Below, piece by piece: positions 42,213-51,283 of a stretch of DNA of 64,000 bases (its first letter is position 1; each line of letters begins with the position of its first letter). A program made the translations under genes and the position numbers. The stretch is taken from assembly GCF_027568575.1 (NCBI RefSeq), contig NZ_JANUVP010000009.1; one strand, 5' to 3'. Source of the DNA: Caldifermentibacillus hisashii. Its GTDB lineage: Bacteria; Bacillota; Bacilli; Bacillales; Caldibacillaceae. Below the pieces are notes generated by a model, which made no database searches, was not told where the DNA came from, and saw nothing but the letters and a program-made list of their open reading frames with translations.

Positions 42213-43055
42213 ATGAAAAAAATTAAAATAACATGTGACCGTACGGCCGATCTTCCCGATGAATATCTTATTCAAAATGATATTGAAACAATTCCTCTCT
42301 ATATTATTTTAGATGATAAAACCTATCGGGACGGAATCGATATTACTCCTGATGATATATTTTCCTATGCGGAACGGACAGGAAAACTACCTAAAACGGC
42401 AGCTGCCTCAGTACAAAATTATTTTGATATATTCTCAAAATATGAATCCTATGATGCCGTTATTCATATTAGCCTGGGCGAGAACTTTTCCAGCTCTTAT
42501 CAAAATGCATACTTGGCTTCTCAAGAGTTTCATAACGTGCATGTGATTAATTCGGACAATTTATCAACCGGCACCGGTCATATCGTTATGGAAGCTGTTC
42601 ATTTAGTAGAACAAGGAATGGAAGTTAAAAGTATTGTAAGAACATTAACAGAACTCGTTCCCAGAGTGGAAGCCAGTTTTGTCATTGACACGCTGGATTA
42701 TTTGAAAATGGGGGGCAGATGTTCCGCTATTACTGCTTTTAGTGCAAACTTGTTAAATATTAAACCATGTATTGAAGTCACCAACGGGAAGATGGATGTG
42801 GGAAAAAAATATCGCGGACGCTTTGAAAAATCAATTGAAAAATATGTGGTTGACCGTTTGAAAGACCGAAACGACATTGTCCCGGACCGTATTTTTATAA
42901 CCCATTCCGGATGCTCTGAGGATACTATTAAGCGAGTACATGAATTAATTAACCAGCACCAAAAATTTGAAGAAATTATCATCACGAAGGCATCTTGCAC
43001 GATTTCCAGCCATTGCGGTCCCAATACACTTGGCATTCTTTTTAAAAGAATATAG
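42213..43055 (+). CDS. DegV-family fatty-acid-binding protein
   Basis: 280 residues. ITCDRTADLPDEYL, PKTAAASVQNY and HISLGENFSSSYQNA are DegV/FakB motifs that hold the fatty-acid carboxylate. Family members present fatty acids to the kinase FakA. No fakA gene is adjacent. Bacillaceae have several DegV paralogues, so lipid preference cannot be assigned. Confidence 0.88.
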   Translation: MKKIKITCDRTADLPDEYLIQNDIETIPLYIILDDKTYRDGIDITPDDIFSYAERTGKLPKTAAASVQNYFDIFSKYESYDAVIHISLGENFSSSYQNAYLASQEFHNVHVINSDNLSTGTGHIVMEAVHLVEQGMEVKSIVRTLTELVPRVEASFVIDTLDYLKMGGRCSAITAFSANLLNIKPCIEVTNGKMDVGKKYRGRFEKSIEKYVVDRLKDRNDIVPDRIFITHSGCSEDTIKRVHELINQHQKFEEIIITKASCTISSHCGPNTLGILFKRI

Positions 43056-43090
43056 AGGCACGACTTTCAAGCGGTGCCTCTTTTAATAAA
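43055..43090. terminator. Terminator between degV-like and CAP genes
   Basis: GAGGCAC pairs with GTGCCTC around ACTTTCAAGCG, followed by TTTTAAT. It serves the plus-strand gene and possibly the convergent one. Confidence 0.7.
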
Positions 43091-43098
43091 TTTGTTTA

Positions 43099-44211
43099 TT
43101 ATTTGGCATAAAAGTTTTCCGTATAATAAGGTTCAGCATTTGTGTTGAAAGCAACTCCCACACCTAAGTATTCATAATCCTTTTCAAGAATATTTTTTCG
43201 GTGACCAAGCGAATTCAATAATCCTTCATGGGCGAAGATACTGCTAAATTGGCCATATGCTAAGTTTTCTCCAGCAAGAATAAAAGTAATCTGGTCCGCT
43301 GCCATCCGATCGAATGGATCTTGTCCTTTGGGATTTGTATGGCTGAAATAAGCATTAGCCGCCATATCATCGCTATGCTTCCGGGCGGTTATGCGAACAC
43401 GTTCATCCCAAGTTAATGGGCTTAGATTGTGTTTAACCCGTTCCGCATTCGTTAAATCAAATAGTTGATATTCAAAACCTTCCTTTAAAGCTTGGCTTCC
43501 ATCGGTATACATGTCAGCCCGTTCGTTTTCAAGGGATTCACTAATGATTTGGATAGCTGTAACGGTATTATTTTCATGTATATCATAGAAGATTGTAATG
43601 TAACTGTTATCCTTGTGAAAAATATCGTATTCGCGGTCTTCAGGAAGATTGTAGCGAACAACCCCTTTTTGAATGCTCGTAAGCGGTTCTGTTCCCATCT
43701 TACTTAATACTTCTTCTTTTCCAGTGCCAATGCCAATACCGTTTGCTGATGATATTAAGTTTTGATTTGTAAATAATCCGGCAACTTTCCCATCTTTATT
43801 ATAGGCAACCATGAAAAAGTTTTGATAGTTTTCATGATAAGTATGCCAGTTTGTATGATATTCATTTAAGCTGACTCTCTTCGGCTGCCCGTACATATTT
43901 TCTACATCTTGTTTTGACGAACCTAATTCAATATTTGCTATCGAAAAGGTTTGTTGTTCCGGTGCATTTAATGTAATTTCTTCGGCTTTATCATTGTTCT
44001 TGGGGTCATCTTCGGTCATTTCAATTATGGAATCGGTTATCCCGTATATAATATCATTTATGTCTTCTTTTATTTCCGACAAGTTAATTTGATCTGTTAA
44101 ATCTGATATTCCTTCTTTAAGTTGGTCAATAAATGAATTGGTCTCTTGGTCAGCATTATTAGTGAAAGAAAATAATAATACTAGTGCAGCAATTATTAAA
44201 ATAACCCGCAA
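43099..44211 (-). CDS. CAP-domain protein with CAP-associated domain (YlbC-like)
   Basis: 370 residues. An N-terminal membrane helix or signal (MRVILIIAALVLLFSF) is followed by a linker and a CAP-associated domain (about 100-235: GSSKQDVENMYGQPKR, GTGKEEVLSKMG). A C-terminal SCP/CAP domain has NAERVKHNLSPLTWDERV, AYFSHTNPKGQDPFDRM and LGHRKNILEKDYEYLGVGV. It is probably outside the membrane; function is unknown in Bacillus. AAAGGAG favours TTG 44211 over the longer frame to 44283. Confidence 0.85.
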   Translation of the reverse strand: MRVILIIAALVLLFSFTNNADQETNSFIDQLKEGISDLTDQINLSEIKEDINDIIYGITDSIIEMTEDDPKNNDKAEEITLNAPEQQTFSIANIELGSSKQDVENMYGQPKRVSLNEYHTNWHTYHENYQNFFMVAYNKDGKVAGLFTNQNLISSANGIGIGTGKEEVLSKMGTEPLTSIQKGVVRYNLPEDREYDIFHKDNSYITIFYDIHENNTVTAIQIISESLENERADMYTDGSQALKEGFEYQLFDLTNAERVKHNLSPLTWDERVRITARKHSDDMAANAYFSHTNPKGQDPFDRMAADQITFILAGENLAYGQFSSIFAHEGLLNSLGHRKNILEKDYEYLGVGVAFNTNAEPYYTENFYAK

Positions 44212-44484
44212 ATTTTGTCCACTCCTTTCAATCCCTTTACCCAAGCTCGTTTGGTAAAAGACTCGGACGCCATGACTGCTCAAGCTTTTCTTTTCTAATT
44301 ATAACAGAAATGATTAGGTAAACCGCAAAGATGAGCGATTATAAATTTATAGAGTAATATCAATTCTACATGTTTTTCATTCGAATAGGAAAACCACAAA
44401 CAGAACCATTCGCTTTCTCTTTAAATTTGTACATAATACCATACGTTAAAATATCTAGCAAATGGATGAAATAACCAAAAGAAA

Positions 44485-44522
44485 AACGGTGTGAGATTAG
44501 TTTCTCAGCACCGTTTTTTTTC
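44485..44522. terminator. Terminator downstream of the first yjcZ-like gene
   Basis: AAAAACGGTG plus TGAGA pair with TCTCA plus GCACCGTTTTT; A and T runs on the two sides suit either strand. Confidence 0.75.
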
Positions 44523-44541
44523 ACTAAATTTTGTTATCAAC

Positions 44542-44706
44542 TTACAGCCAAGCAGCACCTACAATAATCAATAGGATGAATAGAACTACGATCAGGGCGA
44601 ACCATCTTCCACCACCAAAACCGTAGCCGCCACCGTAGCCGCCACCGTAGCCGCCACCGTAGCCGCCGCCGTAGCCATATCCTCCATGGCATCCGTAAAA
44701 GCCCAT
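44542..44706 (-). CDS. yjcZ: YjcZ-family small sporulation protein with Gly-Tyr repeats
   Basis: 54 residues. It starts MGFYGCHGGYGYGGG and contains five near-identical GGGY units, then a basic RW and one membrane helix (FALIVVLFILLIIVG) ending AAWL. This is the YjcZ/YhaL-type pattern of tiny spore-associated membrane proteins. GGAGGG lies upstream of the ATG at 44706. The 12-bp DNA unit encoding GGGY is repeated, so unit number may vary between strains. Confidence 0.85.
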   Translation of the reverse strand: MGFYGCHGGYGYGGGYGGGYGGGYGGGYGFGGGRWFALIVVLFILLIIVGAAWL

Positions 44707-44859
44707 TCAAATCCCTCCATTCGTGTAATAAAAATATTCTTTACTTGGAATTGTGTTGTTCATCATTCGTGACAGTCCATTCCTGTAATGACCAACAAAC
44801 GCTAGTCATTCTCCAGAAACAAAGGACAATGAATAATCAATCAAAGTCCTTTATTTTAC

Positions 44860-44958
44860 TTACCAAATGTACGCTGAACCAACGATGATTAATAGGATAA
44901 ACAACACAACAATCAAGGCAAATCCTGCACCATATCCTCCTGCTGTTGGAGCACTCAT
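44860..44958 (-). CDS. YjcZ-family small sporulation protein, second copy
   Basis: 32 residues: MSAPTAGGYGAGFALIVVL then ILLIIVGSAYIW. It has the same membrane helix as the neighbour at 44542 but almost no glycine-tyrosine region. GGAGGTG is about 9 bp before the ATG at 44958. Both genes lie on the minus strand with a 153-bp gap between them, where nothing else is visible. Confidence 0.8.
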   Translation of the reverse strand: MSAPTAGGYGAGFALIVVLFILLIIVGSAYIW

Positions 44959-45087
44959 CAATAAACACCTCCATGTTTATTTGTTAGCAGTATATGTATT
45001 AACCTGCAAATTGACTAGTCATCTGTCCCTGATTCATAAAATTGGGCAATTACCTATAAGAAATGTTTAATGGAAAAGAGAAGGATA

Positions 45088-45120
45088 ATAAAAGATCTGT
45101 TCTTCACAACAGAACAGACC
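45088..45120 (-). terminator. Terminator of the yppG-like gene
   Basis: AGATCTGTTCT and AGAACAGACCT pair with one wobble; on the minus strand TTTTATTA follows. Confidence 0.75.
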
Positions 45121-45147
45121 TTAAATTTAAATTATTTGAAAAGTATA

Positions 45148-45387
45148 TCATTTCGGCCGAACTTTTTTTACAATGGATGCCATCTGTTTAACTAATGGAT
45201 CAGCTTGTTTGACTATTTTATTCACTTGCCCGATGGATTGGGAAATTTTATCAAAATCCCAGTGACCATCATTTGTTTTAAAGTAATCAAAAAATATCTG
45301 AGAAGAAGGTTTATTAACATGTTGAACAGGGAAAAAAGGATTTCTTGGCCGCCGTGGTCCTAGTGGTCCCTGGTTATATGGAAACAT
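45148..45387 (-). CDS. yppG: YppG-like spore coat-type protein
   Basis: 79 residues. The N-terminus FPYNQGPLGPRRPRNPFFP is proline/arginine rich as in YppG, and the C-terminus (FDYFKTNDGHWDFDKISQSIGQ...VKKVRPK) is the conserved helical part. YppG is a forespore or coat-associated protein in B. subtilis. GGAGGGAG is 6 bp before the ATG at 45387; upstream extension is not supported. Confidence 0.8.
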   Translation of the reverse strand: MFPYNQGPLGPRRPRNPFFPVQHVNKPSSQIFFDYFKTNDGHWDFDKISQSIGQVNKIVKQADPLVKQMASIVKKVRPK

Positions 45388-45780
45388 GGTTCTCCCTCCT
45401 TTCAAAATGTCAGAAACTGATGATGATACTTTATTTATATTTCTTTGCCGATCATTTGGTAAAGGCATTCGTCTTGCTTTGGTATTTGAAATATTTTATC
45501 GATTTTGGATTACTGCTTGTTGCATAGTTAATTAACGGAGCAGCATAACAATGAATGAAAAAAAACTCATCATCCGAATTTCTTCTAAACATATACCGTC
45601 AAAAGTTCCACCTTTAAAAATTTTTTATCCTCCGATTGCTTTACTACATTTTTCGGTTCAGGTAGAATAACAATATGCATGAAAAGATAAGGGCGATTGC
45701 GATTCACATAGCTGGAAAACTTGTGAGTTATAAAAGAACACAGATTTTTCCGGGAATCAAAAGTTTAAGGGAAGGTCACT

Positions 45781-46947
45781 ATGAACGAAGAAAACATTAC
45801 TAGAATTTTTTTGAATGATAAAGAATATATTTTGATCGGAACTGCTCACGTATCAAAAAACAGTGCCGAGCAAGTGAAGGAAATTATTGAAACAGAACAG
45901 CCGGATTCAGTTTGCATTGAGTTGGATCAAGGACGATATCAATCTATTACGGAAGGAAACAAGTGGAAAGATACGGATATTTTTAAAATTATTAAAGAGA
46001 AAAGGGCAGGGATGGTATTTATCAATTTGGCACTTTCATCTTTTCAGAAAAGAATGGCTGATCAAATGGGGATTAAACCCGGTCAAGAGATGATTCAAGG
46101 AATTGAATCGGCTAAAACGGTTGGTGCAAAACTTATTCTAGCTGATCGAAATATTCAAACTACCTTTTCCCGCATTTGGCACAGCATGAATTTTAAAGAA
46201 AAAATGATGCTTCTCACCCAAGTTATAGCCGGTATTTTTACCGATGAAAAAATAACGGAAGAAGATTTGGAACAATTAAAAACAAAAGACAGCATTGATG
46301 CCATGCTTAATGAGTTTACTGAAAATTTACCGCAATTGAAAAAACCGTTGATTGATGAACGGGATCAATATTTGGCTGAGAAAATAAGAACGGCACCCGG
46401 TGAAAAAGTCGTAGCTGTATTAGGTGCAGCTCATGTTCCCGGTGTTTCAAGAGAAATAGAAAAAACGCATGATTTAACTGAATTAACAAAAACACCGCCA
46501 AAGTCGAAAAAACCAAAAATTATCGGCTGGTCGATCCCCGTTCTTATTATTGCCATTATCGTTTATACATTTTTCGCGAACCCGGATGCAGGGATGCAAC
46601 AAACATGGAGTTGGATTTTATGGCACGGCTCTTTGTCAGCACTTGGAGCGGCGTTGGCATTTGGTCATCCGCTAACCATTTTAACTGCTTTTGTGGCAGC
46701 TCCCATTACCGCTTTAAATCCGTTGCTTGCTTCCGGATGGTTTGCAGGATTGGTACAAGCGTTTGTACGAAAACCGACTGTTGGTGATTTCGAAAACCTG
46801 TCAAATGATATTTCATCCGTAAAAGGGTTTTGGAACAATAAAGTAACACGAATTTTATTGATCATTATTTTATCCAATATTGGCAGCTCCATCGGCACAT
46901 TTATTGGCGGTGCGGATGTATTGCGGTTATTCTTTAAAAATTTTTAA
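45781..46947 (+). CDS. TraB/PrgY-family membrane protein
   Basis: 388 residues. The N-terminal domain has IGTAHVSKNSAEQV, CIELDQGRY and LGAAHVPGV, the two GxxH motifs and Glu/Arg pattern of TraB proteins. The C-terminal third has four to five membrane helices. Enterococcal TraB/PrgY reduces secreted peptide pheromone; a protease-like role is suspected. Chromosomal Bacillaceae copies have no known partner, and no pheromone gene is seen here. Confidence 0.85.
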   Translation: MNEENITRIFLNDKEYILIGTAHVSKNSAEQVKEIIETEQPDSVCIELDQGRYQSITEGNKWKDTDIFKIIKEKRAGMVFINLALSSFQKRMADQMGIKPGQEMIQGIESAKTVGAKLILADRNIQTTFSRIWHSMNFKEKMMLLTQVIAGIFTDEKITEEDLEQLKTKDSIDAMLNEFTENLPQLKKPLIDERDQYLAEKIRTAPGEKVVAVLGAAHVPGVSREIEKTHDLTELTKTPPKSKKPKIIGWSIPVLIIAIIVYTFFANPDAGMQQTWSWILWHGSLSALGAALAFGHPLTILTAFVAAPITALNPLLASGWFAGLVQAFVRKPTVGDFENLSNDISSVKGFWNNKVTRILLIIILSNIGSSIGTFIGGADVLRLFFKNF

Positions 46948-47020
46948 TGAAAAAAGTTAGGCTTGAAATGAATGGAAAAATATGTAATAGTATAAATAAG
47001 TGAAAACTGAATATGAAAAT

Positions 47021-47118
47021 AAGTTTGTAGGGGAACCGGTGTTGCCGGTTGAGAGTGCGTCCGTAAGATGCTGACCCTTGAACCTGATCTGGTTAATACC
47101 AGCGTAGGGAACATACTT
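47021..47118 (+). promoter_or_regulatory. TPP riboswitch (THI box)
   Basis: The conserved cores are present: GGTTGAGAGT, CTGACCCTTGAACCTGATCTGG and TTAATACCAGCGTAGGGAA. P1 pairs 47021-47028 with 47111-47118. The P1/J region TAGGGAACATAC (47105-47116) can instead pair with GTATGTGCCCTA (47151-47162) in 11 of 12 positions. That pairing would break the terminator at 47158-47183, giving a simple on/off switch. Confidence 0.97.
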
Positions 47119-47157
47119 TTTTGCGATATGAATGAAATTTCTTACATGAAGTATGTG

Positions 47158-47184
47158 CCCTAGGATGATTCCTGGGGTTTTTTC
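47158..47184 (+). terminator. TPP-controlled terminator
   Basis: CCCTAGG (47158-47164) pairs with CCTGGGG (47171-47177), one wobble, followed by TTTTTT (47178-47183). Confidence 0.85.
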
Positions 47185-47241
47185 ATTCTCTCTCCCTCTT
47201 CAAACTTGTTTTCAAATCATAATGAAGAAAGGGGAACACGC

Positions 47242-48246
47242 ATGAAAAAAATACTTTTTCTTGCCGTATTTACCATGCTTTTAGCTGCATGCCGGGGAGA
47301 AACTGCAAATTCTGGTTCCGGAACTTCGAAAAATGATCAAGATAAGCTAGAAAAAGCAAATATCGTCTTGGATTGGACACCGAATACGAACCATACCGGT
47401 TTATACGTGGCACAGGAAAAAGGGTATTTCAAGGAAGAAGGATTGGATGTTGATATCATCATGCCGGGTGATGCGGGGGCAGACAATCTTGTGGCATCCG
47501 GACAAGCCGAGTTTGGTATCAGTTACCAGGAAGGGATTACCGAGGCTCGAATCCAAGGAGTGCCAATTGTTTCTGTTGCAGCGATTATCCAACATAATAC
47601 ATCTGGTTTTGCTTCATTAAAAGACAAAAATATAAAAACTCCAAAAGATTTCGAAGGGAAAACTTATGGAGGGTGGGGAGCACCACTTGAAAAAGCGATT
47701 ATTGAATCGTTAATGAAACAGGATCATGCGGATGTCGGAAAAGTAAACATCATCAATATTGGCGATACCGACTTTTTTACTGCGACAAAACAAAATATTG
47801 ATTTTACCTGGATTTATTACGGGTGGACAGGCGTGGAAGCTGAATTACGTAACACCCCGATTAACATGGTCTGGTTAACTGACTATAGTGATAAGCTTGA
47901 TTATTATACGCCCGTTATCTCTACGAATGAGACAATGATTAAAGAAAAGCCGGAGACAATCAGGAAATTTTTACGGGCAGTGACAAAAGGGTATGAGTTT
48001 GCTATCGAAAATCCGGAAGAAGCGGCAAATATATTAATCGCTGCCGAGCCCGAACTTGACCCGGATCTCGTCCAAGCTTCCCAAAAGTGGCTCGCTACAA
48101 AATACAAAGATGACGCAGCACGTTGGGGAGAGCAAAAATTGGAAGTATGGGAAAACTATTCGCAATGGATGTATGACAATGGTTTACTAGAAAAACAGTT
48201 AGATAGTAAAAAGGCGTTTACAAACGAATTTTTACCGGAATCGTAA
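47242..48246 (+). CDS. thiY: HMP/thiamine-precursor ABC transporter lipoprotein (ThiY/NMT1 type)
   Basis: 334 residues. A signal peptide with lipobox LLAAC (Cys18) makes it a lipoprotein. LDWTPNTNHTGLYVAQEKGYF is the NMT1/THI5-like signature of pyrimidine-precursor binders (ThiY). It should capture a formylamino- or hydroxymethyl-pyrimidine thiamine precursor outside the cell. GAAAGGGG precedes ATG 47242. First gene of a four-gene operon controlled by the TPP riboswitch. Confidence 0.9.
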   Translation: MKKILFLAVFTMLLAACRGETANSGSGTSKNDQDKLEKANIVLDWTPNTNHTGLYVAQEKGYFKEEGLDVDIIMPGDAGADNLVASGQAEFGISYQEGITEARIQGVPIVSVAAIIQHNTSGFASLKDKNIKTPKDFEGKTYGGWGAPLEKAIIESLMKQDHADVGKVNIINIGDTDFFTATKQNIDFTWIYYGWTGVEAELRNTPINMVWLTDYSDKLDYYTPVISTNETMIKEKPETIRKFLRAVTKGYEFAIENPEEAANILIAAEPELDPDLVQASQKWLATKYKDDAARWGEQKLEVWENYSQWMYDNGLLEKQLDSKKAFTNEFLPES

Positions 48247-48272
48247 TTTACAAGAAATGGAGGAGAAAACAA

Positions 48273-48563
48273 ATGGCTAATGCATTAGTAAGCATCCAAA
48301 TCATTCCTAAAACAAAAAACGGTGAGGATACAATTCCTTATATTGACGAGGCCATTAAAGTCATAACGGATTCAGGAGTAAAGTATCAAGTTAATCCGCT
48401 TGAGACAACGATGGAAGGTGACTTGACGGAACTGATAAAGATTGTTGAAAAAATGAATAAGAAGATGATAGAGCTAAATTGCCCAAGTGTCATTTCGCAA
48501 ATAAAAGTGTTCTATAATCCTGATGGTGCGTCAATGGACCAGTTGACTGAAAAATATCGGTGA
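48273..48563 (+). CDS. Thiamine-binding MTH1187/YqgV-family protein
   Basis: 96 residues. The MTH1187/UPF0045 fold is a ferredoxin-like domain that in YkoF and relatives binds thiamine (ALVSIQIIPKTKNGEDTIPYIDEAIKVI..., NPLETTMEGDL). It sits between the binding-protein and permease genes of a thiamine-precursor ABC operon. It may act as an intracellular thiamine sensor or buffer. GGAGG precedes the ATG and its TGA overlaps the next start. Confidence 0.85.
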   Translation: MANALVSIQIIPKTKNGEDTIPYIDEAIKVITDSGVKYQVNPLETTMEGDLTELIKIVEKMNKKMIELNCPSVISQIKVFYNPDGASMDQLTEKYR

Positions 48564-49336
48564 TGAAAACAATTTGGCAAAAAGGATGGGGGGCACTTTT
48601 TGTTGTCATTCTTTTATTCATCAGTTGGGAGGCAAGTGTCCGTATCTTCCGTGTACCAAATTGGTTGTTGCCATCTCCTTCACAAATTGTGAAAGAGATG
48701 GTTGAAGGGTACCATGTGTACGGGGAGCACCTTTTACCTACGTTATCGTTGGCACTTTCCGGATTAATGGTCGGCTGTTTGATTGGAATCATTATCGGGA
48801 TTGGTTTACATATCGTTCCATTTTTACGGCAAGCGTTTTATCCATTACTGATTATCTCGCAAAACATCCCGGTTATTGTACTGGCACCGCTCCTTGTCAT
48901 TTGGTTTGGCTTTGGGATGTTACCAAAAATGATTGTGATTACGCTTGTTTGTTTTTTCCCGATTACCGTATCTTTACTGGACGGGTTCCAGCATACCGAT
49001 CGAGAATTATGGAATTATATGAAAATGGCCGGGGCAACGAGGAAGCAACTGTTTTGGAAATTAGAATGGCCGCAAGCAATCCCTGCCTTGTTTTCCGGAT
49101 TAAAAATTTCTGCAACGTATAGTGTAATGGGGGCCGTCATATCGGAATGGCTTGGAGCAGAAAGAGGCATTGGTGTTTATATGACATTGGCATCATCTTC
49201 ATTCCGGACTGATCGTGTTTTTGTTGCCATATTATTCGTTGTTACGTTTAGTCTGTTATTGTTTGCCTTCATCGTATTTCTGGAAAAATTGGTCATCAAG
49301 TGGGATCCGGAGAAGGAAGGGTTGATTGATGAGTGA
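48563..49336 (+). CDS. thiX: ABC transporter permease, thiamine-precursor uptake (ThiX)
   Basis: 257 residues with six membrane segments. The EAA-type cytoplasmic loop reads MAGATRKQLFWKLEWPQAIPALFSGLK, which contacts the ATPase. The ATG at 48563 shares bases with the previous TGA (TGATG), so translation is coupled. It belongs to the BPD/SsuC-like permease class that pairs with NMT1-type binding proteins. A GTG one codon earlier is possible. Confidence 0.88.
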   Translation: MKTIWQKGWGALFVVILLFISWEASVRIFRVPNWLLPSPSQIVKEMVEGYHVYGEHLLPTLSLALSGLMVGCLIGIIIGIGLHIVPFLRQAFYPLLIISQNIPVIVLAPLLVIWFGFGMLPKMIVITLVCFFPITVSLLDGFQHTDRELWNYMKMAGATRKQLFWKLEWPQAIPALFSGLKISATYSVMGAVISEWLGAERGIGVYMTLASSSFRTDRVFVAILFVVTFSLLLFAFIVFLEKLVIKWDPEKEGLIDE

Positions 49337-50063
49337 ATTGGTTATTGACAGTATATACAAGTCATTTGGCGCTGATCAAGTTTTACATGATGTATCCTTT
49401 GCTGCTCATGACGGGGAATTCATATCGATATTAGGACCTTCAGGCAGCGGAAAAAGTACATTGTTCAAGGTGATTGGCGGGATCACAAGGCAGGATGCAG
49501 GAGAGATTTATATCAACGGGGAAAGAATAACCGGAAAAAGCGGCTATATCAGTTATATGCCGCAATCAGCCGCTCTAATGCCTTGGCGGACAGTTCTTGA
49601 CAATGTTTTGCTCGGTCAAGAGATTGCCGGTAAGCGAGATCCGGCTAAAGCGGTGGAAATGCTAGAGCGGGCAGGATTGATAGGGTATGAAAAACGTTTC
49701 CCTCATCAATTGTCTGGTGGGATGAAACAACGTGTTTCCTTCATCCGCAGTTTGCTAAGTCCGCAAACGTTAATTTGCTTAGATGAGCCGTTTTCTGCCT
49801 TGGACGAATTTACCCGGTTTGATATGCAAAAATGGTTGTTATCAATATGGCAAGAATATTCTAAGACGATTCTATTTGTCACGCATAATATCGAGGAAGC
49901 TTTATTTTTATCGGATCGGCTCATCATTTTGTCGGCAAAACCGGCCAAAATAAAAAGAGATTGGCAAATCCCTATCGAACGTCCCCGTACAGAACAATTA
50001 TTATACACAAACGAATTTTTACAATGGAAAAAGATGGTTTATGAAGAAATTAAACAAGGATAA
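49329..50063 (+). CDS. thiZ: ABC transporter ATPase, thiamine-precursor uptake (ThiZ)
   Basis: 244 residues. Walker A GPSGSGKST, Q-loop YMPQSAALMPW, signature LSGGMKQR, Walker B LICLDEPFSALD and switch His in FVTHN are intact. It overlaps the permease gene by 8 bp; AAGGAAGGG favours ATG 49329. It energises the ThiX/ThiY uptake system. The last codons and stop region are duplicated 65 bp downstream. Confidence 0.9.
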   Translation: MSELVIDSIYKSFGADQVLHDVSFAAHDGEFISILGPSGSGKSTLFKVIGGITRQDAGEIYINGERITGKSGYISYMPQSAALMPWRTVLDNVLLGQEIAGKRDPAKAVEMLERAGLIGYEKRFPHQLSGGMKQRVSFIRSLLSPQTLICLDEPFSALDEFTRFDMQKWLLSIWQEYSKTILFVTHNIEEALFLSDRLIILSAKPAKIKRDWQIPIERPRTEQLLYTNEFLQWKKMVYEEIKQG

Positions 50064-50129
50064 CTAGGATTAAGTGCAAATCAGGAAATTTACTTCCAAA
50101 AGTTTATGGAAAAATTAAACAAGGATAAC
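50036..50129 (+). repeat. Duplicated 3' end of thiZ
   Basis: The 29 bases 50036-50064 (end of thiZ, with stop) recur at 50101-50129 with three mismatches; 16 bp ATTAAACAAGGATAAC is exact. The downstream copy supplies the left arm of the terminator. Confidence 0.8.
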
Positions 50130-50153
50130 CCTGGATTTGGGTTATCCTTTTCA
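50121..50153 (+). terminator. Intrinsic terminator of the thi operon
   Basis: AAGGATAACCC (50121-50131) pairs with GGGTTATCCTT (50139-50149), followed by TTTC. Confidence 0.8.
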
Positions 50154-50227
50154 TATCGGTTGAAATATAGGTAAAAGCCCGATTTTAGTTTCATTGTTTC
50201 GTTCTTGAGGCTACCCGAATATTTTTC

Positions 50228-51283
50228 TTAGTTCGCTTTTCTTAATTGTTTGCTGCGTAGTTGTCCGCATGCGGCATCGATATCTGTTCCGTGTTCTTGG
50301 CGGACGACGCAATTGATACCGTTTTTCTTCAATGTATCGTAAAACCGCAAGATCGATTCTTTAGAACTTCTTTTATATTGAATATGTTCATTGACCGGAT
50401 TATAAGGTATCAAGTTGACATAAGCAAGATGGCGAATATCTTTTAGTAGTTCAGCCAACTGTTTTGCTTCTTCCACATGATCATTAACATCATCCAATAA
50501 AATATATTCAAAGGTGATACGGCGATTTGTTTTTTCTAAATAATAATTAATGGCCGGGAATAATTTTTCAAGCGGATAAGCCCGATTGATTTTCATAATT
50601 TGGGAACGCAACTCGTTATTTGGTGCATGTAACGATATGGCTAAATTCACTTGCAAATCAAGATCGGCAAATTCATAAATTTTTGGTACAATGCCACTCG
50701 TTGAAACCGTAATATGGCGGGCGCCAATCGCAAATGCTTTCGGATGGTTGATAATTTTTAAGAAACGAACAAGGTTATTGAAGTTGTCGAACGGTTCACC
50801 GATACCCATGACAACAACATGACTAACGCGCTCACCCGTTTCATCCAAGAAGCGCTGAACATGCATTATTTGCTCAACAATTTCACCGGAAGTCAAATCG
50901 CGATTTTTCCGTAAAAGCCCGCTGGCACAGAATGAACAGCCGATGTTGCAGCCGACTTGTGTAGTCACACAAACAGATAGTCCGTAATGTTGCCTCATCA
51001 AAACTGTTTCAATTAAATTACCGTCTTTTAATTGTAATAAAAATTTTACCGTTCCGTCTTGAGAAACTTGTTTGATTTGAACATTTAACGTACTGATTTC
51101 AAAATTTGCTTCAAGAAGTTCAATACATTCTTTATTTATATTTTTCATCTCATGAAAAGCAGTTATTCTTTTTTGATACACCCAATCCCAAACTTGTTGG
51201 GCCCGGAATTTCTTTTGACCGTGTTCTAACATCCATTCTGTCAATTCCTCTATAGTTAATCCGTAAATGGATTGCTTATTCAT
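50228..51283 (-). CDS. rlmN: 23S rRNA/tRNA adenine C2-methyltransferase RlmN
   Basis: 351 residues. The radical-SAM cluster motif is Cys112-x3-Cys116-x2-Cys119 in GCNIGCSFCAS. GIGEPFDN and HITVSTSG follow, and the final AACGQLR carries the second methyl-accepting-mechanism Cys. It methylates A2503 of 23S rRNA and A37 of some tRNAs. GAGGG supports ATG 51283; the longer frame has no ribosome site. Cfr is excluded by overall likeness to RlmN and chromosomal context, though not rigorously. Confidence 0.93.
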   Translation of the reverse strand: MNKQSIYGLTIEELTEWMLEHGQKKFRAQQVWDWVYQKRITAFHEMKNINKECIELLEANFEISTLNVQIKQVSQDGTVKFLLQLKDGNLIETVLMRQHYGLSVCVTTQVGCNIGCSFCASGLLRKNRDLTSGEIVEQIMHVQRFLDETGERVSHVVVMGIGEPFDNFNNLVRFLKIINHPKAFAIGARHITVSTSGIVPKIYEFADLDLQVNLAISLHAPNNELRSQIMKINRAYPLEKLFPAINYYLEKTNRRITFEYILLDDVNDHVEEAKQLAELLKDIRHLAYVNLIPYNPVNEHIQYKRSSKESILRFYDTLKKNGINCVVRQEHGTDIDAACGQLRSKQLRKAN

